The notes beneath the pieces were generated by a model. That model had not been told where the DNA came from, did not search any database, and saw only the letters and a program-made list of their open reading frames with translations. Source: Lysinibacillus fusiformis (GTDB taxonomy: Bacteria; Bacillota; Bacilli; Bacillales_A; Planococcaceae). Taken from it: a stretch of 64,000 nt of DNA. Made by a program: the position numbers and the translations under genes. Shown here piece after piece: positions 25,233 to 33,549 of this stretch. Position 1 is the stretch's first letter, and the number at the start of each line of letters is the position of its first letter. The stretch covers positions 434,001 through 498,000 of the forward strand of contig NZ_PYWL01000002.1 in the NCBI RefSeq assembly GCF_003049525.1. The letters run 5' to 3'.

Positions 25233-25259
25233 ATGTAAATTATTAAAGGAGTGGTCCAC

Positions 25260-25427
25260 ATGAATCCACAAGTTGTTGAGTACTATGAAAGTTTATTTAA
25301 ATTTGAAATTATGCAAGAGCCAAAGCCTTTGAAGGAGCTTGTTGAACAATATGTTGGGCATGATACGGCACATGAGCAATCTATTTTAGCAGCGTATGCA
25401 AATGTGATGAAGGAATTAATTGGATAG
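25260..25427 (+). CDS. Small 55-residue protein downstream of the cobalamin riboswitch
   Basis: The ATG has an excellent AAAGGAG site ten bases upstream. The 55-residue product is amphipathic and probably all-helical (VVEYYESLFKFEIMQE, LKELVEQYVGHDTAHEQSIL, AYANVMKELIG). It lacks signal and membrane segments. A good terminator follows 12 bases after the stop. I know no family for it. Because no separate promoter is evident, it may be expressed by read-through of the preceding terminator and hence respond to cobalamin. Confidence 0.65.
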   Translation: MNPQVVEYYESLFKFEIMQEPKPLKELVEQYVGHDTAHEQSILAAYANVMKELIG

Positions 25428-25439
25428 TGAAAGTTTGAA

Positions 25440-25470
25440 GGGCTACTTCTTTATGGGGTAGCCTTTTTTA
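25440..25470 (+). terminator. Intrinsic terminator after the 55-residue gene
   Basis: GGCTAC and GTAGCC form the stem around an 11-base loop, followed by six T. Confidence 0.8.
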
Positions 25471-25481
25471 TTGCGCATTTG

Positions 25482-25510
25482 TTGACAACATTTTGTAGGA
25501 GGCGTAAGAT
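25482..25510 (+). promoter_or_regulatory. Sigma-A promoter of the TetR-dehydrogenase operon
   Basis: A perfect -35 TTGACA and a good -10 TAAGAT are separated by 17 bases. The transcript would start near 25517, just before the palindromic operator. Confidence 0.75.
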
Positions 25511-25525
25511 TCTACTGAACAATCG

Positions 25526-25545
25526 TTTTGAACATTTGTTCAAAA
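25526..25545 (+). promoter_or_regulatory. Palindromic operator TTTTGAACA-TT-TGTTCAAAA
   Basis: Nine-base arms pair perfectly around a two-base centre. It sits a few bases after the predicted start of transcription and immediately before the TetR gene, the expected position for autorepression. Confidence 0.7.
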
Positions 25546-25551
25546 AAAGAG

Positions 25552-26160
25552 GTGAGACCTGTCGATAAAAAAGATTTAATACTAAAAGAAAAAAATAAAG
25601 AGGTAAAAGATCAAATTTTACAGGCGGCAAAATTATTGTTTTCTTCAAGAGGATACGATGGAACGACGGTGAGACAAATTTGTGATGAAGCAAATGTATC
25701 ACTCGCCCTTGTTTCCTATCATTTCGGTGGCAAAGAAAATGTTTTTAATGCACTATTCGAGCCACTCCGCCATACTTTTATGAATGCGCATTATGATGTC
25801 AATAATTCACTAGAAGCACTTCGTAGCTTTTGCAGAAACTTTGTCCTTTATCGCATACATGAGCATGAATTAATTGATATTTTACAGCAAGAAATTGTGA
25901 TGAATAGTCCACGATTAGAGATGCTGAAGGACGTATTTCTACCTTCCTGGGAGCAGCTTCGGACAATTTTACAAGCTTGTTTAGAGCAACGATCAATTCA
26001 TTTTGATTCCATTGATATTGCTCTTAACTTCATCATGGGGACATTAATGTACTCACTCAATAATCCATTTTTAAATCGATCCGCATTGCCATTAACACCT
26101 GAACAAATTGCAGATCTTGCAGTCGATTTCGTGTTAAATGGTCTACAAACAAACTATTAA
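25552..26160 (+). CDS. TetR/AcrR family regulator
   Basis: The helix-turn-helix region ILQAAKLLFSSRGYDGTTVRQICDEANVSLALVSYHFGGKENVF is a textbook TetR DNA-binding domain. The C-terminal part (HEHELIDILQQEIVMNSP to LAVDFVLNGLQ) resembles CecR/YbiH-like regulators. Start choice is difficult: the TTG at 25528 lies inside the operator, and the GTG at 25552 abuts its AAAGAG. I chose the latter (202 residues), but a non-standard start after AGAGGTGAG is also possible. The dehydrogenase gene follows after 17 bases and is probably its regulated partner. Confidence 0.85.
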   Translation: MRPVDKKDLILKEKNKEVKDQILQAAKLLFSSRGYDGTTVRQICDEANVSLALVSYHFGGKENVFNALFEPLRHTFMNAHYDVNNSLEALRSFCRNFVLYRIHEHELIDILQQEIVMNSPRLEMLKDVFLPSWEQLRTILQACLEQRSIHFDSIDIALNFIMGTLMYSLNNPFLNRSALPLTPEQIADLAVDFVLNGLQTNY

Positions 26161-26177
26161 AAAAGAAGGTAATCGCA

Positions 26178-27197
26178 ATGAAAGCAGCAAAATTTTATGG
26201 CATGAAAGATATTCGCGTAGAGGAAGCCGAACTACCTGTACTAAAAAATGGAATGGTGAAAGTAAAAATCGCATTTGCAGGGATATGTGGCAGTGATTTA
26301 CATGAGTATGTAGGAGGTGCTTATGCCTTCCGTACACAGCCAATATTAGGACATGAATTTTCGGGAGTAGTGGTGGAGGTGGCAGAGGGTGTCACTCACA
26401 CCAAAGTGGGAGATCGTGTGGCAGTGGAACCACCTATCCCATGTGGAAAATGTGCGAACTGTAAACGTGGCTATTCAAACTTATGTAAAAGCGGCCAGTC
26501 ATATGGCTATACGATTTCAGGTGGTTTTGCAGAATATGCTGTTGTTCGTGAGGAAAATATTTATCATCTCCCTGAAGGTATGAGCTTAGAGCTAGGCGCA
26601 CTTGTTGAACCTACAGCCGTAGCTGTTCATGCTGTTCGTCAAAGTCAATTAAAGCTAGGAGATACAGCCGCTATTTTTGGTGCAGGTCCCATTGGCTTAT
26701 TAATTTTGCAAGCTGTGAAAGCAGCAGGAGCAAGTGAAATCTTTGTAGTAGAGGTTTCTGATGAACGACGCCAAAAAGCATTGGAGCTAGGCGCAACCTA
26801 TGTCGTTAATCCAATCGACACAGATGCTGTTGCCTTTATTCGTGAAAAAACAAATGGCGGTGTGGATGTTGCATATGACGCAGCAGGTGTACAAGCAACT
26901 TTCTCAAGCGGCGTAAGTGCTGTTCATCCGGGTGGTGAATTTAAAATCGTCAGTGTTTGGGAAAAACCAGTTGAATTCAATCCGAATGCGGTAGTTTCAC
27001 CTGAAGTGAAAATTAGCGGTTCATTCGCTTACGTGAATATTTTCCCAGAGGTCATTCGATTACTAGCACGTGAGGTAATCGATGGGCAGGCAGTGATTAC
27101 AAGCCAAATTGCTTTAGAGGATATCGTTGAAAAAGGATTTGAAGCACTAATGAAAGATCGTAGCCAATGTAAAATCCTTGTGAATATGAGTTTATAA
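26178..27197 (+). CDS. Zinc-dependent medium-chain dehydrogenase, 2,3-butanediol dehydrogenase-like
   Basis: The MDR-family signature is complete: GICGSDLHEY with catalytic zinc Cys, GHEFSGVV with the zinc His, and the structural zinc cysteines in CGKCANCKRGYSNLC. The NAD-binding GAGPIGLL is at about residues 168-175, and the following Glu of VVEVSDE suggests NAD rather than NADP. VEPTAVAVHAV is characteristic of butanediol and sorbitol-type enzymes. At 339 residues the length is standard. AGAAGG precedes the ATG. Co-transcription with the TetR gene implies substrate-induced expression. Acetoin/2,3-butanediol is the likely substrate; sorbitol or threonine are less likely. Confidence 0.85.
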   Translation: MKAAKFYGMKDIRVEEAELPVLKNGMVKVKIAFAGICGSDLHEYVGGAYAFRTQPILGHEFSGVVVEVAEGVTHTKVGDRVAVEPPIPCGKCANCKRGYSNLCKSGQSYGYTISGGFAEYAVVREENIYHLPEGMSLELGALVEPTAVAVHAVRQSQLKLGDTAAIFGAGPIGLLILQAVKAAGASEIFVVEVSDERRQKALELGATYVVNPIDTDAVAFIREKTNGGVDVAYDAAGVQATFSSGVSAVHPGGEFKIVSVWEKPVEFNPNAVVSPEVKISGSFAYVNIFPEVIRLLAREVIDGQAVITSQIALEDIVEKGFEALMKDRSQCKILVNMSL

Positions 27198-27588
27198 ATT
27201 TACCCTAATTCGTAGCCAAATTTGTATCATTACTTGTTTGGCTATGATTTTTTTATTGATAAATAGCATAATACCACTAGGAATACATTTGTTTGTCATA
27301 AAACTGCCTTTAGGACTTCATTCATATTTCACTTTTACTTTATATAATAAATTTGATATTTATCTTCATTCAGCAAATGTTTGTAATACAGAAGGTTCCT
27401 CCTTCATAGGGGGATGCATGCTAATTGAGTGTTCAAACGCCTACTGAATCAAGATAATGCCTCAAGCGGATATCACAGATTTTGAAGATGAACTTTCCGG
27501 CCAAGCTCCTCTTCAAAATCTGGTCGCAGCCTAACAACAGCGGCAATTACGGTGAGGTGTATTTGATCAAATAGATTGGAGATTAAAA
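27198..27588. other. Intergenic stretch holding a long stem-loop
   Basis: No gene is convincing here; a 69-codon plus-strand frame lacks a ribosome binding site and has a poor composition. The stretch contains a 13-base perfect inverted repeat (CAGATTTTGAAGA, 27476-27488 and 27510-27522) with a 21-base GC-richer loop. The segment 27440-27560 is richer in GC than its surroundings. Confidence 0.5.
27476..27522. repeat. Perfect 13-bp inverted repeat (stem-loop)
   Basis: CAGATTTTGAAGA and its exact complement enclose 21 bases containing TTTCCGGCCAAG. It lacks a T-tract, so it is not a standard terminator. Confidence 0.7.
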
Positions 27589-28950
27589 ATGAAAAATCTG
27601 CTTTATTCAAGGTTTTGGCGTTTGCATTTTTTCGCAGCTCTGTGTATTACGCCATTACTGCTATCTCTCACATTAAGTGGGATCGGTTATTTGTTTTTTA
27701 CAGATGTAGAAAATCGTTTATATGATGATTATTTTTTTGGCGATAGCCATAAAGAAGAGGTCTTAACTATTGATGAAGCAGTGGAAAAAGCAGAGGCAGC
27801 ATTTGCAGGATACTCCACGACAAAAGTGATTATGTTGGAAGAGCCTTATAATACACGTTTAACTTTATCAAATGGCAATGAACAGAAATATGTATTTTTA
27901 GATGATCAAAATCAAATGGTTGGTAGTCAGGATGCCAATTATACATTTTCTAATATTATGAGAAATACCCATAGCTCTCTATTTATTGGTGGTACATTTG
28001 TCAATTATTTAGTAGAACTTGCGGCATGCTGGACGATCTTTTTATTGCTATCCGGACTTTATATGACATTTAAAGGCGATTTATTGAAAAAGCGCAAGTC
28101 GGAAAATAAACGACAAAAAAGTAAGAGATACCATGCGCTTGTTGGGACCATCATTACTATTCCAATGGTGATGTTTATTTCTACAGGGCTTTTATGGTCG
28201 GCTTTTCAAGGTTCAATACTGGCCAATATAGCGTCAGAAAGTCCAACTTTCGGCTACCCATTATTACAGCAAAAGCCACCAACATCAGATGTGTCTGAGA
28301 TTCCGTGGGCAACTCGTCAATTAGAGGCTCCAACATCTGAGGGAGAACATGCACAGCATCACGGTGGTGGGTCTGTCCGTTATACAAACGACAACCAAAT
28401 GACGATTGCTAATCTTGAAAAAGAAATCACGGCCATGAATATCGCCAAACCGTATTCGATTATTTATCCGTCAAACGAAGAAGGCGTTTATACAGTGGCA
28501 AAGGCTAGTAATTCAGGTGTAACAGGACTTGATGTCAAGCCTACAGACGAAGCAACGATGTATTTTGATCAATATAGCGGCAAGTTTATTGATCAGGTTA
28601 ACTACAAGGATTATGGTATGCTGGCGAAGTTCTTTACATGGGGCATTCCTTTACATGAAGGACATTTGTTTGGCTGGCCAAATAAGCTGTTAAACTTACT
28701 CGTATGTTTAGCCTTTTTAGCAGTAATTGTATGGGGAATTCGCACTTGGATTTTACGTAGGAAAAAAGGTGAGCTGTCTGCTCCACCACAAATTTCACAT
28801 AAAATCTCACTTCCTTTCGTCATCTTCCTTATTATTTTAGGGATTATCATGCCATTATTCGGTGCCTCATTGATCGCAGTGGTGTTGATTGAATATTTCA
28901 TTTTAGGATGGCAAACTAAAAAGAAACTAAGAGCAGAAGAAACTAAATAA
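27589..28950 (+). CDS. PepSY-associated transmembrane protein
   Basis: The protein has the PepSY_TM layout. A first helix (FAALCITPLLLSLTLSGIGYLFF) is followed by an external PepSY-like region and a helix pair around VELAACWTIFLLLSGLYM. Next come HALVGTIITIPMVMFISTGLLW, a long outer loop with EGEHAQHHGGG, and terminal helices around residues 370-445. Helix-boundary histidines (WRLHFF, NTHSS, YHALVG, LHEGHLFGW) could bind haem or metal, as in PiuB/FsrB-type iron reductases. The family function is unproven. A terminator follows, so it is a single-gene unit. It lies upstream of a two-component system, which could regulate it. Confidence 0.85.
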   Translation: MKNLLYSRFWRLHFFAALCITPLLLSLTLSGIGYLFFTDVENRLYDDYFFGDSHKEEVLTIDEAVEKAEAAFAGYSTTKVIMLEEPYNTRLTLSNGNEQKYVFLDDQNQMVGSQDANYTFSNIMRNTHSSLFIGGTFVNYLVELAACWTIFLLLSGLYMTFKGDLLKKRKSENKRQKSKRYHALVGTIITIPMVMFISTGLLWSAFQGSILANIASESPTFGYPLLQQKPPTSDVSEIPWATRQLEAPTSEGEHAQHHGGGSVRYTNDNQMTIANLEKEITAMNIAKPYSIIYPSNEEGVYTVAKASNSGVTGLDVKPTDEATMYFDQYSGKFIDQVNYKDYGMLAKFFTWGIPLHEGHLFGWPNKLLNLLVCLAFLAVIVWGIRTWILRRKKGELSAPPQISHKISLPFVIFLIILGIIMPLFGASLIAVVLIEYFILGWQTKKKLRAEETK

Positions 28951-28957
28951 CGATAAT

Positions 28958-28993
28958 GGATACGGCACAACCAAAAGGTGTCGTATCTTTTTT
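28958..28993 (+). terminator. Intrinsic terminator after the PepSY gene
   Basis: GATACGGCAC pairs with GTGTCGTATC (one G-U), followed by seven T. Confidence 0.88.
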
Positions 28994-29134
28994 TGTGTTG
29001 ATTATTTCATATGGTGTAAGCCGAATACTATGTTGATGCTAAAAATTATTTATAGATTTTTCAGCGCGATTTTATAAAGTTTTAAGATTTGTATGGTACA
29101 TTGCTATTAGTTTCAGCTAATTGGGGGAATTTAG

Positions 29135-30613
29135 ATGTCGATTAAAACGAGGTTTTTGCTATCTTATGTAGGCGTTATTATTATTGCAATCACGCTTTTA
29201 CTTGCAGCTGTTTTTCTTTTTGCCTTTGCGATCACAGGTGATGTTAAAGCAATTGAGCATTTTTATAAAAAGTCATATGTCCAAAAGCCTTTAACAACAG
29301 TAGAGGAAAATGCTTTTTTAGATTTGAAATTATTGGCTAAAAATAATCCCCAGCAGCTTTTAGATATTGAACAGCTACAAACGATCAATGCTCCTTCCAT
29401 TGAGATTGTAGTGCGGAAAGACCATCAAATTGTTTATGCCACACAGCAAGAGCATCAACAATTATTACTGCAAAGTTTACCAGGTTTTGAGGCGACCAAT
29501 ATTAATTCACGTGACACAATCATGATCAATCAAGCGTTTTATACGTATGTGAAGTTTGATTTTTATTTCCCTGACAAAACGGAGGGGAGTATCTTTGTTT
29601 TAAGAGAGGTAAGTTCACATGCGGAAATAACGCGAGAATTATTACCTATTTTATTAGGTATTTTATTTGTATTATTTCTAATGATTATTGGTTTATTAAA
29701 TTATTTAGTGTCTAGAAGTATCATTAACCCTATCACAGCCTTAAAAGAAGGGGCTCAACGAATTAAATCGGGTGATTTAGATTTTGAAATATCATCTCGT
29801 TCTAATGATGAAATAGGTCAGCTCAATCGATCGTTTGAGGAAATGAGAGTCAAGCTCAAGGAGTCTGTACAAATTCAGCTTCAATATGAAGAGAATCGGA
29901 AAGAACTTTTATCGAATATCTCCCATGATTTAAAAACACCGATGACCTCTATTATTGGCTATGTAGAAGGTATTAAAGATGGTGTAGCGAATACCGAAGA
30001 GAAAATGGATAAATATTTAACGACGATCTATACGAAAGCTAAGGATATGGACGTATTAATTGATGAATTATTCTTATTTTCCAAATTGGATTTGAAAAAG
30101 GTTCCGTTCCAAATGGACAGTGTGAATCTTCAACAATATATGCATGATTATGTGGAGGATGCTAGTTTTGACTTTATTGCCAGAGATATTCATTTACAAT
30201 ATATATCAGCAGGCTCACCGCTTTTTGCTATGGCAGACAGGGATAAGTTAAGACGTGTCTTATCTAATTTATTGAGCAATAGTGAAAAATATATGGATAA
30301 ACCCTATAAGCAAATTATTATTTCCCTGCATGAACGAGTAGATGATGCCATCATTCAAGTTACGGATAATGGTGCGGGTATTGATCCTACAGCATTACCA
30401 CATATATTTGACCGGTTTTATCGTGCGGAGCCTTCTCGAAATTCGCAAACAGGTGGTAGCGGTCTTGGGTTAGCGATTGCAAAACAAATCGTCCTTGAAA
30501 TGGGCGGCGATATTTGGGCAAAGAGCGAATTGACAAAGGGAACGAGCATTTTCATTTCATTGAAAAAGGATGAGGAAATGAGGAAAGATCATGAAAAAAA
30601 TACTATTAATTGA
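29135..30613 (+). CDS. OmpR-type system sensor histidine kinase (HAMP-HisKA-HATPase)
   Basis: Helix 1 (residues 9-32) and helix 2 (about 171-191) bracket an extracellular sensor domain of about 135 residues. A HAMP domain (SRSIINPITALKEGAQRI) follows, then the phospho-acceptor His in LLSNISHDLKTPMTSIIGY. The ATP-binding domain has N, G1 and G2 boxes (RRVLSNLLSNSEKY, VTDNGAGID, GGSGLGLAIAKQI). It overlaps the response regulator gene by 23 bases. The kinase-first order is less common than regulator-first in Firmicutes. The signal is unknown; the neighbouring PepSY membrane protein is a candidate partner. Confidence 0.92.
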   Translation: MSIKTRFLLSYVGVIIIAITLLLAAVFLFAFAITGDVKAIEHFYKKSYVQKPLTTVEENAFLDLKLLAKNNPQQLLDIEQLQTINAPSIEIVVRKDHQIVYATQQEHQQLLLQSLPGFEATNINSRDTIMINQAFYTYVKFDFYFPDKTEGSIFVLREVSSHAEITRELLPILLGILFVLFLMIIGLLNYLVSRSIINPITALKEGAQRIKSGDLDFEISSRSNDEIGQLNRSFEEMRVKLKESVQIQLQYEENRKELLSNISHDLKTPMTSIIGYVEGIKDGVANTEEKMDKYLTTIYTKAKDMDVLIDELFLFSKLDLKKVPFQMDSVNLQQYMHDYVEDASFDFIARDIHLQYISAGSPLFAMADRDKLRRVLSNLLSNSEKYMDKPYKQIIISLHERVDDAIIQVTDNGAGIDPTALPHIFDRFYRAEPSRNSQTGGSGLGLAIAKQIVLEMGGDIWAKSELTKGTSIFISLKKDEEMRKDHEKNTIN

Positions 30614-31277
30614 AGATGAAGTGAGCATAGCAGAGCTCCAACGTGATTATTTAGAAATTAATGATTTTATGGTAGATATACAACATAATGGCGATGAGGG
30701 GCTGAAGCAGGCACTTCATGGAGATTATGATTTAATTATTTTAGATATTATGCTTCCAGGAATGAATGGCTTTGAAATTTGTAAACAAATTCGAGCAGTG
30801 AACAATATTCCCATCTTATTTGTGTCGGCAAAAAAAGAGGATATAGATAAAATCCGAGGGCTTGGTTTAGGAGCAGATGATTATATTACCAAGCCCTTTA
30901 GTCCAAGTGAGCTTGTGGCAAGGGTCAAGGCGCATTTATCAAGATATGAGCGTTTAGCGTCTAACCAGCCAACGAATAATATGTTGTCTATCCATGGTAT
31001 TACGATCGATACATCCGCTCGTAAGGTATTTGTGAATGGTGAAGAAGTGGCCTTTACAACTAAGGAATTCGATTTGCTTGTATTTTTTGTCAAACATCCA
31101 AATCAAGTATTAAGTAAAGAACAATTATATGAGCGAAACTGGGGCTATGAATCCGCTGCAGATGTTTCCACCGTTACTGTGCATATACGAAAGCTTCGTG
31201 AAAAAATTGAACGTGATCCTGCACAGCCCAAGTTTTTGGAAACCGTATGGGGTGCAGGTTACCGCCTAAATGTATAA
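30591..31277 (+). CDS. OmpR/PhoB family response regulator
   Basis: The receiver domain has the acidic pair IEDEV, the phospho-acceptor Asp in LIILDIMLPGMNG, the switch Thr/Ser in ILFVSAKKE and the Lys in ITKPFSPSELVARV. A winged-helix DNA-binding domain follows with TTKEFDLLVFFVKHPNQVLSK and TVTVHIRKLREKIE, ending VWGAGYRLN. The 228-residue length is standard. Its ATG lies inside the kinase gene in another frame, so translation is coupled. Targets cannot be read from this window. Confidence 0.94.
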   Translation: MKKILLIEDEVSIAELQRDYLEINDFMVDIQHNGDEGLKQALHGDYDLIILDIMLPGMNGFEICKQIRAVNNIPILFVSAKKEDIDKIRGLGLGADDYITKPFSPSELVARVKAHLSRYERLASNQPTNNMLSIHGITIDTSARKVFVNGEEVAFTTKEFDLLVFFVKHPNQVLSKEQLYERNWGYESAADVSTVTVHIRKLREKIERDPAQPKFLETVWGAGYRLNV

Positions 31278-31283
31278 GATCAA

Positions 31284-31312
31284 CGCCTCGTCGTCTTGAC
31301 GAGGTTTTTTTA
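31284..31312 (+). terminator. Intrinsic terminator of the two-component operon
   Basis: CCTCGTC and GACGAGG form a seven-pair stem with a five-base loop, followed by seven T. Confidence 0.88.
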
Positions 31313-31418
31313 TTGAAATTTTAGACTTTTTTAAGAAATGGTTAATAGGCAATTTAGCAATGACTTGTAAACTAAGAATATAACAACGAAATTACCTAGT
31401 GAGGAAGGTGCATGGTAA

Positions 31419-32129
31419 ATGAAAAAAATGCAAGCGGTCACGATCGCTTTATCATTTTTACTGCAGGGATGTGCCCCAAATGATACGGAGGCCATAAAGC
31501 TTAATAAAGATGGAAATGAGGAGGTGGCAACAGATTTGGCTAGTCAATTGTTTCAAGCGGTAGAAAATAGAAATATAGAATCGCTTAAAAGGGTTATCAA
31601 TGAAAAAGTAGATATTAATGCGCAGGACTCAAATAATCGAACAGCATTAATGATTGCTACTTATAATCAGGATGTGGAAGTAGCGAAATTACTAATCGAT
31701 GCAGGTGCCGATGTAAACATCCAGGATGATATGAAAAACACGCCTTTCTTATATGCTGGTGCGGAAGGCTATTTGGATATATTAAAGCTAACGATTCAAG
31801 CAGGTGCCGATCCTACAATTGTAAATCGCTATGGGGGAACGGCATTAATTCCTGCAGCTGAGCACGGCTATATTGATGTCATTGAGGAATTATTAACTAC
31901 CACTAATATCGATGTGAATCATGTCAATCATTTGGGATGGACGGCATTAATGGAAGCGATTGTATTAAATAACGGCAATCCGACACAGCAAACGGCCATT
32001 CAACTGTTGGTTGATTATGGTGCTGACGTCAATATTCCAGATAAAAATAATGTGTCACCCTTACAGCACGCGAAACAGAAAGGGTTTAAGGAGATTGAAG
32101 AAATCCTTATTGCCGCAGGAGCCAAATAA
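31419..32129 (+). CDS. Ankyrin-repeat lipoprotein
   Basis: A lipoprotein signal ends in LLQGC (lipobox Cys at residue 18), so the protein should be lipid-anchored outside the membrane. About five ankyrin repeats follow from residue 45. Examples are NRTALMIATYNQDVEVAKLLIDAGADVN, NTPFLYAGAEGYLDIL, GTALIPAAEHGYIDVIEELL, GWTALMEAIVLN and VSPLQHAKQKGFKEIEEILIAAG. Ankyrin repeats bind proteins; the partner is unknown. It follows the two-component operon but has its own ribosome binding site and is flanked by terminators. Bacterial exported ankyrin proteins are sometimes linked to oxidative stress, which is not demonstrated here. Confidence 0.9.
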   Translation: MKKMQAVTIALSFLLQGCAPNDTEAIKLNKDGNEEVATDLASQLFQAVENRNIESLKRVINEKVDINAQDSNNRTALMIATYNQDVEVAKLLIDAGADVNIQDDMKNTPFLYAGAEGYLDILKLTIQAGADPTIVNRYGGTALIPAAEHGYIDVIEELLTTTNIDVNHVNHLGWTALMEAIVLNNGNPTQQTAIQLLVDYGADVNIPDKNNVSPLQHAKQKGFKEIEEILIAAGAK

Positions 32130-32235
32130 AGCCGGTACAGGAGTCGTCGCTCTTCGTTCCAAGCACTTTTCTGCATAAAGCACTATATTTCTCATTTCTC
32201 CCTAAAGTCATTCATCTAATAGTCGTCCTGAATAA

Positions 32236-32270
32236 GAGCCGTCGAGAAGTTCACTCTCGATGGCTCTTTT
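32236..32270 (+). terminator. Intrinsic terminator after the ankyrin gene
   Basis: GAGCCGTCGAGA pairs with TCTCGATGGCTC (one G-U), followed by four T. It lies about 105 bases after the stop codon. Confidence 0.8.
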
Positions 32271-32335
32271 CTATCGTCAACTCTAATCTTAAATATATTT
32301 CTCTATTTTTTAATTCTTTTTTAATATTTTATTTA

Positions 32336-32363
32336 TTGGCAGTTTAGATATGGACTTTATGAT
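32336..32363 (+). promoter_or_regulatory. Possible sigma-A promoter of the secreted protein gene
   Basis: TTGGCA and TATGAT are separated by 16 bases, about 42 bases before the start codon. Confidence 0.45.
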
Positions 32364-32405
32364 AAATATTGTAAACCAAATTAAACCAAAAGGGGAGTTT
32401 GTAAG

Positions 32406-33491
32406 ATGAAATTGAGAAAACGTATTGTCCCAGCAGTACTAGCTTTATCGGTATTATCAGCAGGTCTAGTTACATTTAGTGAGCCGTTAAATGCAGATGC
32501 AGCAGGTCAGAAAGTAGTAGCAGCTGCGAACAATGAGCAGGTGGCGAGAATTACTAAAGTTAAGCCAATCAACACAATGACATTACAAGTTACATTTACC
32601 CAACCTTTAGCAGCAGCCGATATTGATCCAAACAATTTAGAGGCAATTAAAAAAGATTTTAATTTTAATGGAAATTTAGAGATTGTCAATGTTCCACGAT
32701 TAATGACCGATTCTACGAGTACATATATTGTACCTGTTACGTTCCAGGAAGATGATTTCATCTACAGATTGAGCTATAAAGAACAACGTAATAGAGTCTT
32801 TGAAGGGACAGATGAAAAAGTACTTGTACGAAATGTGACGCAAGTAACTGATGATACTTTTACATTGGAGTCATTCCAAGAGGATGGTGTGGTGGATTAT
32901 GCCAATATCATTGAGGCTTACCGTGGAGGACGTGGAGATCTTGCATTTAGCATAAATCGTCAAAATCGTGATGCAAGTGGGAAGCGATTTGATGTTATTT
33001 CTTCTTTACGCGATCGCTATGTGACAGTGAAAACAAGTGAAGGGGAGGAGTTTGTTGCTAATTATGTGCCTTTCACACAAGCAGCTGATGGTAAACAAGC
33101 ACCTCAATTTAGATTACCAGCAGGTCAAACTTTAAAACAAGGTGTCACATACCGAGTGTATTCTCAATGGGCAGAAATTGATGAAAAGAGCTTTGTTGCC
33201 AATAAAAAGGCACCATTTACATTGCAATCAGCTAATGCTATCGATAGTCAATCATTTGAATTACAATTAACAAATGATCCCCAATCGGATTTATTAGCTG
33301 GCCGAAGTGTCGAACTTCGTGGTAATGATGGCAGCACATTACAAGCTCAATATCGATATTCATCACGTAAAGGGGCAGTAGGGATCTTTGATATTGCGAA
33401 TGGTGGCACATTAAAAGCTGGTGTAAGCTATACAGTAATGCCATTAAATAATTGGGCTACTGCGACAAATGTAGTTCTACAAGGTAAATAA
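32406..33491 (+). CDS. Secreted protein with S-layer-type Ig-like domains
   Basis: A Sec signal peptide (MKLRKRIVPAVLALSVLSAG to NADAAG) is followed by about 330 residues predicted as beta-rich repeats. These start VARITKVKPINTMTLQVTFTQPL, NVTQVTDDTFTLESF and LQSANAIDSQSFELQL. The pattern of a variable followed by a strand ending in a small residue resembles Ig-like domains of Bacillaceae S-layer proteins. No SLH motif or sortase signal is present, so how it is retained is unclear. AAAGGGGAG precedes the ATG. It is a monocistronic gene closed by a terminator. Function not known. Confidence 0.7.
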   Translation: MKLRKRIVPAVLALSVLSAGLVTFSEPLNADAAGQKVVAAANNEQVARITKVKPINTMTLQVTFTQPLAAADIDPNNLEAIKKDFNFNGNLEIVNVPRLMTDSTSTYIVPVTFQEDDFIYRLSYKEQRNRVFEGTDEKVLVRNVTQVTDDTFTLESFQEDGVVDYANIIEAYRGGRGDLAFSINRQNRDASGKRFDVISSLRDRYVTVKTSEGEEFVANYVPFTQAADGKQAPQFRLPAGQTLKQGVTYRVYSQWAEIDEKSFVANKKAPFTLQSANAIDSQSFELQLTNDPQSDLLAGRSVELRGNDGSTLQAQYRYSSRKGAVGIFDIANGGTLKAGVSYTVMPLNNWATATNVVLQGK

Positions 33492-33512
33492 ACAGTCATA
33501 CGTTCTCCTATA

Positions 33513-33548
33513 AAAAAATCTCGTCACAGTGGTGGCGAGATTTTTTGA
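33513..33548. terminator. Bidirectional terminator between convergent transcripts
   Basis: AAAATCTCGTCAC pairs with GTGGCGAGATTTT (one G-U) around a short loop, with A- and T-runs serving both strands. Confidence 0.85.
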
Positions 33549-33549
33549 T

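Noticed and set aside
27238-27447. 69-codon ORF downstream of the dehydrogenase
   Set aside because: It has no ribosome binding site, unusual composition and no recognisable features.
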